Shown in pieces: positions 13,213 to 23,745 of a stretch of 64,000 nucleotides of DNA. Every line of letters begins with the position of its first letter. Position 1 is the first letter of the stretch. The stretch spans positions 15,850,961 through 15,914,960 of the forward strand of contig NC_135071.1 of NCBI RefSeq assembly GCF_051401765.1, read 5' to 3'. The position numbers and the translations under genes were made by a program. A model generated the notes under the pieces. The model worked only from the letters and a program-made list of their open reading frames with translations. It was not told where the DNA came from and ran no database searches. The DNA is from Calliopsis andreniformis (lineage: Eukaryota > Arthropoda > Insecta > Hymenoptera > Andrenidae).

Positions 13213-15433
13213 CAGAAAATACTGATTAAGTGTAATATCCTCTATCCTACATTAAATTCTGTTCCCAGAAGCTGACATCTATCGATTCATTGAAAAATCC
13301 CTATCCGCGCATTTGCAATTACTCAACCGATAAAATTCATTACGTTCAACTACCTAAATAACGATTAACGAATCCGATTAATTGCTCCCGGATAACGTTT
13401 GCGATTAGTTTAAATGGCGATCTCATGTCCCTGGAGCCATAACAATCGACCAGTTGTACTCTACAACGCATGAAGTACACTTTCAATCGTAAATCGTTCT
13501 ACCCTAGATAGAAAAATTCCACTACTGAATGAAAATAAAACTATTCGAAATGCACATAGTTTGATAGATACAGAAATATACGTAGCACGAATTACCGAAA
13601 AAGAAAAATCACCAAATTTGATTTTCGAGGCAATCTCGTTCAGCTTCACTCTCGATCCCCACGAATCGCCTAAAACTACCGCGACGAAGTCCCACGTTCA
13701 GATTTCCGTCACCCCCTGTCAATTTTTGAATATTCACTATTTTTCCCAAAACAGTTTAGGCAAACTGAGTTTTCTCGTGCGACATCGTCTCTGAAATCCG
13801 TCACTCCTAATTAATTTCCAAAATGTTGGATACACGAATCTTCTGGAGGTCTTTGTTCTTGCACGCTGTTTCGCTCGATAAAACGCAATTAAATTTCCAT
13901 CGTTCGCCTGTTCCCACGCGCTGGTTTCGGCGCACGGATGCTTCGAGGACTAATCGACGAGAGGCAATATTTACTCCATGTCAATGGAGATGCTCACTTC
14001 GGACGTAGTTACACTTACTACTATGAAAATTTTAGTACGATGGACCGAAACGATTGCTGCTTGAATTCGGTAATTACTGCAAGTGAAATTTTAATGCTTA
14101 GAAGATTATTAGAGAGTCCAATCTTGTAATATATTTCGAATTGAATTAGATAAGGCATTTCTATTAAAATTTGTAAGAAAAATACTACCAATCACGGAAC
14201 AAATTTTGAATAATAAAATTGTACCATATTTCATGGGAAAGTAAAATTAGAGAACATTTAATTTAGCTGAAAAAAATTATCTCGAATTTTTAGAAACGTA
14301 AAATTGTACATGGACAAAATATTGAATAATAAATCAGAGAAAATACCTTGGCTTTCACGTCTACTTACTGAAATTGCAAGAATCAGAAGCGTGTAATCAC
14401 TCTCTTGAATTATCAAATCTCCTTGACTAGAATCGCATGCGTTGAAAAATAAATTCGTCAAATCGTCGTATCTTTCCACGTCAAACTCGACGCGTCTATT
14501 GAGGGAGGTTTAATAAAAGAACGGATCGGTGCGCGAAATTTTATCGACGCTTCCTTTCGATATATCGGCCGTTCGAGAATGCGGGTCATGGCTGGACGAG
14601 AGAAGTAAGTTGCTGGATTGGCGGCAATACTTTATAGCGTGGTTGGTGAAGAGTGGTGAAAGGCACGTTCTATAGGTCGGTGACGCTAACTACGTGGTCG
14701 GAGACATAACCGCACGTACGCACGATAAAATGCATGCGCTGCATTAAGATCGCGCGTACACTACTGTTGGGAGTAAGGCCAAAACCACGATACGACTTAA
14801 AAATATTTCAAAAATTCTTGAAATTTTCATTCTCTGTTCTAAGATTCTATTTAACAATAAGAAAAACTCGAGTCTGAGGTCACTCTAAATGTTTGCTTAA
14901 TTATTTTTTAACTACTACTGTAAGGTAGAATCTAAGCCAATAGACGCATCGTTATTCGTACTCTATGGCGGTATCTTCTGGAATACTTTTTTTAATTGGC
15001 GCATTTAGAATTAAATCCCCTCTAGGTAAATTTACATTGCAGTTAATTGAATCTGAATCTAAATTAGGTTACACAATAACAGTTGAAAAAACTCTCTACG
15101 ATTAGACATCCACGAACATAAAAATTGAAACATATTCCACCACAAAATGCAGAGCACAAAAGGTACATAAAATCACGTTCGTTACATTTACTACGACTTT
15201 AAAGTTAGAATAAGTCCTTGCTACTACACTTAAAAATTGACTTTGAAAAATTCTCTTCGAAAATTGAGCTTCAGCAAAATCACTAAATCCCCAAATTAAT
15301 TCAAGAGCCTGCTCACCCTCGCCCAAGAAAAAAGAGAGTTCCAGAAGATCACAGCTCCCAAGGGTGACTAGTCTCCGACTGGACGTGTGTACTACGTTAT
15401 GTGTGGGTGGTAAGATAGATCAGGCATTACGGC

Positions 15434-15720
15434 TTATCGGTTAATCGTGCCCACCGTCTTGACGTAGTTGACGGTCTCGGCGGTCGCCTCGGTGAGGGCC
15501 CTCCGCAGCCGTGATCGTCGGACCTGCGACAGCGTACGTGGACAGAGTACGACGCCCTGCGCACCGGAAGCAGACCCAGAAGCGGTGCCAGCCATCGTGG
15601 CCAAGGGCGGCGGAGGCGTCGTCGGCATTGTCGTCGACGACGATTTGCACCACCACGGGAACTGGGCGTGTTTTTATCACGTTGTTATTCGACACAGAAC
15701 TCATACATTAGGCACAGATG
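15434..15720 (-). CDS. GC-rich block, possible exon (strand uncertain)
   Basis: This block stands out from AT-rich flanks. Two minus frames and one plus frame are open through most of it. The minus frame ending at the TAA at 15437-15439 looks most protein-like: high third-position GC, a Pro/Thr stretch, then TEATAETVNYVKTVGTINR before the stop. Read in phase 0 from a possible acceptor (ACGCCCAG/TTC) near 15680, that frame would be compatible with both phase-0 donors of the SK locus. The competing plus frame ends near a donor-like GATG/GTAGGT at 15720. I recognise no domain in any frame. It could be a terminal exon of a short isoform, a UTR, or GC-rich noncoding DNA. Confidence 0.3.
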
Positions 15721-16762
15721 GTAGGTGGTTACAGGTGCAGAGTGTTCTAACGTGTGACAAAAGACAAGGCTCGGCTACGTATTACATGAGAATAGACAAG
15801 GTGTGCACACGGGGTGGTCGTACGTGTGAATGCTGGATTCTTCGATAGACGATGGTGTGTTGTTGGGAGAGGGATCGATGGAAGGTGTTTGATTCTTTGA
15901 TTGAAGGGGTTTGAAGGGGTTGAAGCTATTCGAACTGGGAGGATTCAAATCCCTTTAGTGGTTCTATTTAAATGCAGGAAATACAGGCATTTGTTTATTG
16001 TGTAGGGCGTGCAGGCCGAAGCAGGGTAATTAAATGCCTCCTCGGTTTTCAATGACGCGAAATTTTAAGAAAGTAAAAGAGATGATATTACGCGGGAGAT
16101 TATTCTTTTGTGATGATCTTTGAGATCGTTTAAATAATGACATGGACGACTTTTGTGTTATTAAAAACGGAGGAGATATTTAGGTGGCCTGATTCAGCGT
16201 GGACATCCTGTATTTAGATAGATAATTTAAGGAGATGAATTCGATGAGCAATTGAATTAAAAGGAAGTTTCAAGTCAGGAGGATTTTTAGCTCCTTTTGG
16301 AAATTTTCTTAATTTTGAGATTAATTTGAAATAGAAAGTGCTGTGTAAAAAGTATAAACTGCATTTATAATATTCTGCTGGTAAAAAACATTAGTGAACA
16401 TAAGGTTTATAACAAGGATGTAGTAGGGTTAAAACAGATGTAAAACATAAATAGAACTTCTTGTAGCAACATACTGTGGTCGGTCGGTCAAAAATTAGTA
16501 ACTTAGACTTACAACAGGGCCATTTAAAAACTAGTAATTTCAAACTAGAATAGACTAATTGAGGAACTGAAACTCAATGAAAAAAAATTCATTCAAATAC
16601 TCTACCAAAATACCAACCACAGAAAACAATTCTTAAACCAAAAGCTACTCACTTATCACTTCAATAAAAATCTAAAGAATCCAGAACGAATCTCCCATAA
16701 AAACTAATAAAGACCCACAGTCTCCTCTCCCAAAACAATTAGGTACTCCATAATACACTTAC

Positions 16763-16990
16763 CCAGTTCTCCCAAATCATTCGAACAGCTTCATCACCAC
16801 AACCCAGAATCAGACACACTCCCACGAACGGTCTCCTGCTCCACCGTCTCACGAACCACAGCCCCTGAGGCAGCCGCGCACAGGAGGACCCAGTCGAAGA
16901 AGCAACAACGAATCGGTCGGTTCGCGAGGAAAGTTCGAGGTCGTTCGCAGGAGCAGGTCATCCTGTGCATCGTGTGTAAGCCAGACAGGC
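16763..16990 (-). other. Candidate alternative first exon, minus strand
   Basis: A near-perfect donor (AACTGG/GTAAGTG) lies at 16763, at the edge of a CpG-rich island, reading towards lower coordinates like SK. The last ATG before it (16780) reads Met-Ile-Trp-Glu-Asn-Trp and ends exactly at phase 0, the phase of the SK exon 2 donor. A short N-terminus could therefore splice to the same downstream SK exon. A longer 58-codon frame starts at the upstream ATG near 16969 (Kozak A at -3; it contains Cys-Cys-Phe-Phe and a hydrophobic stretch) and stops before the donor, so it would be an upstream ORF. The 5' end is not defined by the sequence. This is inference from splice-site quality and phase; cDNA evidence would settle it. 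Confidence 0.27.
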
Positions 16991-16999
16991 AGTCGGCTC

Positions 17000-17032
17000 A
17001 GTGAAACGAACGTTCATAGAGAAAGCAGACGT
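17000..17032 (+). promoter_or_regulatory. Inr plus DPE core promoter, plus strand
   Basis: An initiator TCAGTG has its A+1 at 17000, and AGACGT occupies +28 to +33, exactly where the arthropod downstream promoter element (consensus RGWYVT) sits relative to Inr. No TATA box is visible at -30, which fits a DPE promoter. The site lies in a GC/CpG-rich island. A good donor (AGAGTG/GTGAGT) follows 160 nt downstream. Confidence 0.3.
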
Positions 17033-17160
17033 GTGTCGGACGCGTGATCGTTGCTATCGATTCCGCCCCGTCCCCCGTCAATCCTTCTCTAGGCCTGTCT
17101 TTCTTTACTCTTCGATCGCGATCGGTGTGGCGGAGTGGAGGGGGGTGAATGGGAAGAGTG
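17000..17160 (+). ncRNA. Candidate noncoding first exon, plus strand
   Basis: This is the interval between the predicted start site and the donor at 17161 (GTGAGTGTG). The only ATG near the donor would open a four-codon reading into the splice site, so this looks like a 5' UTR or the first exon of a noncoding transcript. It diverges from the minus-strand candidate exon at 16763 and would make the island a bidirectional promoter. No partner exon was identified. Evidence is positional only. Confidence 0.2.
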
Positions 17161-18396
17161 GTGAGTGTGAACTGTGGACACGACAAGCGTGGACAACTGG
17201 CGTTCCTCTATCATCTAAGCTTGACCACTACGCTCAGCGCTACCACTAGACTAAAGGAGAGATTCGGTTTTAGCTTCGGCTGGAGCTAAAGATTTCTCGG
17301 CGGTTACTCCGACGAGGGGGTGGAGTCAGAAGGGTGTGGGGGGGGTGTGCTCTGGCGAAGAATCGAATGGGATTGCTCCTCGGGGTCGCGGCTACTCTTC
17401 CAGCGAGGTGAACCCACGAGGCGACCAGCTCCGAGGAGCTTAACGATGCAAGAGAACGCTAATGGATGATACGAGCGGGCGGTGTGTGGCAGATTCATGG
17501 TGTTGTTCGAGAACGTGTTCTACTTAGATCTCTGCCAACTACGTTGCTGTCTACAGGGAGGGAGGTGACTCGAGAACGGAGGAACGGAAGGGATGGCGCA
17601 CAGTGGACGATCGAGAACGACGAGCGAGCGATGCTGCTGAGGACCGACTGTGTCGCGCGGATATTTGTATCGTTGAAGCCTCCGACGCCGGCTCGGAGCT
17701 TCGGCGATTCAGTGAAGTGGGAAGATTGAGAGGCTGAGATAAGCTCCCGGTGATAATGAGAGCTGTCGAGAAGACTAGTCTTTCCGTTCGGGGAAAAGTG
17801 GGGAACTTGATGCAGTGGAAAAGATAGCAGAAAGTGTGGGGCTGTAATCAATTGTAGGACAATATTTTATGTGGTAATCTAAGTTGTTACACTGAATTGG
17901 ACTTTCTATCTTTCTGTCTCTTTTTATTCTTTTAAAGTGTTATCAAAGTTGAGAATTTGAGTACTGGGATATTTGGAGCTATGAAAATATAGAAAGTCAA
18001 AAATCTACACATCTGATTACTCGTTTACTGTTTAACAATTGGAGTATTTGAAACAATAAAAAATTTAATATTCGAATATCTAACACTTTAAATATTTTAA
18101 AACTTGATATTTAAAACAATGGAATAGTCAAATATTTCTTACCATGAATATTTGAATACTTGAATGACTGAAAAGTGTTCAAAATTCAGGTGCTTAAATA
18201 TTTGCAATTTAAAATATGTTATGTACCCCAAAATTTATAAAGTTGAATATTTCAACAGAAACTAAGTAGCTCAGTAAAATAAATAAGTTATTTATCCAGA
18301 TGAAAATTGTACTCCCACAATTTCAACTTTTCCACGCTGAATCCTCTTTTAGTCCTACGGTCACGAAAGAGGGTTGAGAGTGTCTACAGCGAATAA
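17161..18396. other. CpG-rich island, then AT-rich tract
   Basis: From 17161 to about 17850 the sequence stays GC/CpG-rich with open frames on both strands, a G-run near 17337 and a GAACGTGTTC palindrome near 17510. None of the frames resembles a protein family. After 17870 it becomes AT-rich and repetitive, with TTTGAA/AATATT words. The first part is best read as the body of the promoter island. Confidence 0.3.
17940..18250. repeat. AT tract of AATATTTGAA-type words
   Basis: Degenerate tract with frequent GAATATTTGAATACTTGAA-like words, immediately beyond the GC-rich island at 17 kb. Confidence 0.55.
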
Positions 18397-19053
18397 GCTC
18401 GTCGAATCTGGGGTAGTACATATTTCTTGGGCGAAACTTTCGAATATCTCAAGAAGCAGCTAAGTAAACGTGGAAGTTCGGGAATTCCAAGACACGAGCT
18501 GACATGCTTGCAAATTACATCGTTAAAGAAGAACCTTGGAAAAGTGGACGTAGACCCCTGCTGGAAAGTATTCGATGGAACTGGGAATCCAATAGCTGCT
18601 CGCCTGTCAGCGAATCTACGAAACTGCAGACCCTATTTCCATGGTATTCAAAGAAGGAATTCATTCAAATGCGTGTTTACAGGTATTCCCACTGTTATTT
18701 TAACTCCAGGGATCGAACAAATCGCTAGAGATGCTGAAATACATCTTCACTATCAGCAACCACACGGCTTGGGAAAATATGTCGACACATTCGAGAGGTC
18801 ATCGAATCGTCAGGAAATAAGGTCCTCCGAGAAATATTCTAGCAATCACAATATTTGCCACTTCAATCCAAACGCTTCTACCCTCCTGTGTTTTACGACG
18901 TTGAGAACAGAAGAGATACTTGTGCTGATGGGGTTCAGTGAAAAGGTCCATACTACAGAACGAAGTTACACATACACTGCCTTATATAAGTATTTGGACA
19001 CTTTAACAATATTGGAAAGGCATGAAATACCTATATTCTTTTATTTGTACTAA
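18397..19053 (+). other. Unrecognised open frame, about 219 codons
   Basis: The frame is open from just after a TAA at 18394 to the TAA at 19051 with no early ATG; the first Met codon is near the C-terminal end. If real, it would need to be an exon reached by splicing. A CTACAG acceptor-like site at 18384-18389 precedes an in-frame stop, which argues against that acceptor. The translation is ordinary in composition and contains no motif I recognise. It lies antisense to the presumed SK intron. Chance or a decayed retrocopy are the leading alternatives. Confidence 0.12.
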
Positions 19054-22000
19054 CTGGTATCAGATGTTATTTTCATCTATATTTGTAAATCTCATATAAT
19101 CGTCTGAGATCAGATTTAGAGCCAAGACTATATTATACAATTTTATTTGACGTATTTTATTGTATTGGAATAATGTGAATGTCCAAATATTTATGCATGA
19201 TAGTGTACACGACAGAATCGACTAGAGCAGTGCTTCTTTAAGAACGACCTTTGACATACTGCACTGGATTGATTGTGCCAAGTGGCTAATTAATATTACA
19301 TTCTCGAAAGACAGAACAATTTCAACCTAAATAATTCTTAATGTCAATTCATTGATGAACTTCCTACAGAAATGAAAACTCAAGTCCAGTAAAATTAAAG
19401 GCAGAGGAGTTCTGAAACAATTCGTCTTAATTCCCCAGAATTTCTTATTTAGGGATCGACTGGATCAGGAAACCACATAGCGTGATAAATACCCTCGTTT
19501 CGGCTCACAATAACCCAAGCCAAGATGAAGAATCGCGGCAGTTCGCTAGTCTGGCCGCGACGAAGGGCCACCTTATGAGACAGAGGGGACTGAAACGCTT
19601 TCCTCGAAAGGATTCCCCCTTTTCCTTGCATCTAGGATTCGATTAGTCAGGCTGACTAGAAGAGGGTGCTCGAATGATACTCGAGACGCGATTAGTCAAC
19701 GTTTTTGCCTATAATCCAGCACAATCGGCGCTTGGAGTTTCAAGGCAGGAAGGCAATCGAGGTTAACAGCCTACGACTAGTCGATGGTATCGACTTAATG
19801 ACTCAGAAAATAAACGAAAAGACCTTTTAATGAAATCTAATTATATTTTTTAAGGGGCTCATTCATTGTTTTCTGGGACTTAATTTGGTTTCTTAGGTAA
19901 GTTACATACAGGTACTGTGCAAGGCTGGTAAGGTTGCACTTGAGACAGGTATTAACACAGTGGTGATTTTTCGTACATAGGGGATACGATGTATTAGTTA
20001 TGACCACTTCAGAAAACGAGGTGATTTTACACGAAAAAATAAAACAAAAATGTAGACTAAAAGTGTTTGATATCACGCTTTGTTTTCGAGGAAATTGACT
20101 TTGAACTTTGACCGAGTGCAAGTGTACCGAGCCACAGTTTTAGGCGTTTGAGGAGTAAAAGGGGAAAGAGGAATGCTTCTAGCGTACTATAAAAACCATC
20201 AGTAGTCAGATCGAGAGTGTTCCCTTAACCTGTGCACCCTTCAAGCACCCAAAACTGTACTTCCATACACTTGCACTCGACCATAATTCCAACTAAATTT
20301 TCTCAAAAACGAAGCAAGATATCAAAAAAAGTATCTTCTGTATTTTCTATTTATTCTTTCACGCAGAATCACCTCCCTTCCGCTTGTACCATCAATTTCG
20401 GGACACTCTGTATGCTTCACTCCCCTGATTCACCCTCCGCTCAGCATCTAAATGAACGAAGAAGTATAATAATTCCATCAGATGCTGAGCCAAGAATTAC
20501 GCGCGTCACGGCATTGTCCGCAGTTTGGGGGTGGTAAAACCAGAGAGGAAAGATGCTTCAAGGGGCGAAAATATTTCGCCAAGGACGAAACGGCGTGTTT
20601 GGGATGCCCGATCGAACGCGCCGAGTCCCGTGAAACTTTCTATCCGCAGCTCTCGAACGCAACCGAATAGTTTCGATTGGGACCATTGGAACTGGGTCGC
20701 AGTGACGGCGCCGGATCCTAAATATTTGAAACCGATTCCTGTCTGCTTTCGAAAGTGCAATGCGCCGCGGGGAAGTTCCGCAGCACGGTTGTCGATGATT
20801 TCCGGGATTAAATTTGCAAGCAAACTTGGGAAATCTGTCAGAAACGATCAACTAAGGACCCTGTCGTTCCTTCAACTATGCAATCTCGTTGAAGACAAAG
20901 TTTCTTTTTATTCATTTCAATTTTCAATTTTTTTTCCTTAAAAATTAATTGAAAATTTTTTAACTAATTTAATCTTCTTAATTGTTAATTTCCTTTTATA
21001 AAAAAAGAATAACTTTTCTTTTATTCAGTATACGTTATTGTAACAAAGGTTTCATCCCTTAAACAAATAAAATTTAATTCAGTTTAATTATGAATATTCT
21101 GGATTATTTTTTAAGTGTGTCTAATCTCTGTTTAATTAATTTTATTTTCAGTCTTTTATTTGAATTATGTACCATACCTTTGCCCTATTAAATCTGTAAT
21201 AAAAAATTTTGTCGAGTTCTGAGTCATATGTTAGAACCCTGTATTATTATATTTCTGTATCTACTATCAAGATAATTCCAAGCTCTAATATATGAGCTTA
21301 ATTTAAACCTGGCTGTACTAGTATTCAGTATGCGCTAGTGTATTTGGTTTAACTTATACTAGCAGGGGGAGGGATTTCGATAATCTAAAGAGTGGGGCAT
21401 AAGCGGTTCAAGATCTAAGACATTTTTCAGGCGAGAGGGAATTCTAGGCAATTACTTTCAGCCTTATTTATAAGCTCACATTTAATAAAACCACCATTAT
21501 ATAATGTTAATTATTAATAGCAGCGTAATCGGTGTAACAATATTCTAACACCGATAAAAACTAACCACTAATCGGTTTAGGGATATTGCATCTATTACAC
21601 TAATAGGTCCCTCTGACAACTCTGCATAAAAATTGTCAAGAAATATCGCCCCACTTCTCTATTCCTTCCTCATAAAATATGCATCCGAAAAAACTGCAAG
21701 GACTCCAGAAATACCTATAATAAAGTCCAAATCTGTAGTTAAACTTCCTGTTACTGAACTTTATCACGAGCAAACTTTTTCTGCAAAATTCTTCAACCTT
21801 CTAGAAAATATATAAATTCCCTGAGAGAAAGTTCACCACGTTCCCTAAATGTGACCACTAAAGAACTTCAATTTTATCTAAATTCTTTTGAAACCAATCT
21901 CCAAATTTTTACAAGTTTCACCACAAAAAGAAACAGTATTTGAAGCAGTGTTTCCCAACAAAATCAAATCTATCGGCTTTCTAAATTCTTTCGAATAAAT

Positions 22001-23550
22001 GGGACAGTAACAGCTTCTAAATCGACTGTCAGCTAAAGGAATTCGACTTTTCATCGGACAACGATACTCTCGTGATTCGCGCTGGGGACATGACTGCTGC
22101 CACACGTGAAAACATTCACTTCGGATTTCAGCGGGATCGTAGTCGATCTAGTCTGAAACGAACGGTACGTGTTTCGCATTATTTTCCAACAAGCTCTGCT
22201 TCGAGAGGCAACAGAGGCGATTCTTTCGATTTCTGGCGATCGAGGAAGATCGATCCCTCTCGAGGGTAGCATTATTCTCTATGGTAGAATCGGTGGTTCG
22301 ACACGGTCTAATGGAATTTGTAATTCGACAGAATTCTGGAAACTCGATTTACATGAAAATTCTTGAATCCATCAACTCAAAGTATTCTCTAGTTTATCTT
22401 AGTTAGAGACATTTATTATAACATTATCGTACAACTTATCATTTTTCGTAACTGTGTTAGCTATCGATTTTTATAAAATCTTGTGGAGGGTAAAAATCGT
22501 TCCCAAGCTTAATCATTAATTTCTTCTCGTCAGTCTCAAATAGTAATTTTCATCACGAAGAGTCCTCATGAATAAAAATGTTTATTCTTCTGATCCTCAT
22601 CAAGAAGCTTAAAAATTCTCGTTCTTCTCAGAATGCAAACCTTCCCTCCTTCCATTTTTTCAAAAATTCAATCTCCCACGGGGAATCCGATTTATGCAAA
22701 ACAACGCTCGGATTAATTATTAATCTAGATTTGCAAAGGCAGGGGAGGAGGCTCGGTATCAATGGTAGCATTAGATCGAACGCAATCTCAGTCGGCGACC
22801 TTGGGCTTCTGAATTATTCCATGAATCGAAGAGCATTCCCACGAACCAACGATTCGTTAATAAAAACCGAGACTCAGAGTCAGAGTAAACAGAGAGATCC
22901 AAAAGCTAGAAGTAATCGATCCGTATGTAATTGTCCCTCGCACTCGGTTGTTTCCATCGACGATTAAACGCGTCCTTTTTGCTTTCTACGCCCTCCACGC
23001 GCCGTGGGAAGCGTCTACAGAGCGCAAAAAGAGAAAAACGAACAACGGTGGATTCAGACCGACGCTTTTTATCCGATCCCTTTTAATGAGAGGCATTCAA
23101 TGGGAGAAAGGGAAATTGATATCGACTCTCACCGGAAGGGAGGCCCTCTTCCGCAAATTAGTAATTCTCCTTCATTATTCGACGACCTGTACACGCGAAC
23201 TGGTTCGACTCTGCTTCATTTAGTTTTAATCTCCGAATGGAATAATAATTTCAAGAGGATTACTTTTTCTTGGGGAATATTTCAGGAGAATAAGATTGAA
23301 AACTGGGAGATATTGAAACTAGAGAATTACACGTACAAATGTTAGAAAACTAATATTAAAAATTTAGAAGTTTGGAATTCTTATATTACTGATTTAAATG
23401 ATTTAATACTTGGAGATGCTCGACAAAATTCATTTCCTGAAGAAACTAGAGATACAATTCTAAAATATCTTTCTCTCAAAGTAATTTTTTCTCTTACTTA
23501 AACTTTGAAAAAAGATGTTAAATTATTAGAAGAAAAAGATGAAATCGAGC

Positions 23551-23745
23551 CTCTATGTTAGAAAAAAATTACCCTCGATTTTACACCTCATAGACCATCC
23601 ACCATCTTACAAAAATATTTAAGCCTTAGAAAAACAAAAATTAAAAACAGAAAAACATGGAACCAAGTCACTATATTAGAAAAGAATTCCCCTCAAGTTT
23701 CCATCCCTTAAAAGCCACCCACAGTCTAACAGAAATAACTCCCAG
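23551..23745. repeat. Diverged tandem duplication, about 118-bp step
   Basis: A CTATGTTAGAAAAAAATTACC-like segment and its continuation near 23553 recur in diverged form at 23671 (CTATATTAGAAAAGAATTCC). The resemblance fades after about 75 nt. Confidence 0.4.

Noticed and set aside
17195..17265. tRNA-like sequence on the minus strand (TAGTCTAGTGGTAGCGC resembles an A box)
   Set aside because: There is no matching acceptor stem, anticodon arm or T-arm at the expected distances.
20506..20941. Overlapping frames of up to 138 codons on both strands
   Set aside because: All frames are similarly open, as expected from a locally GC-rich stretch; no domain is visible in any of them.
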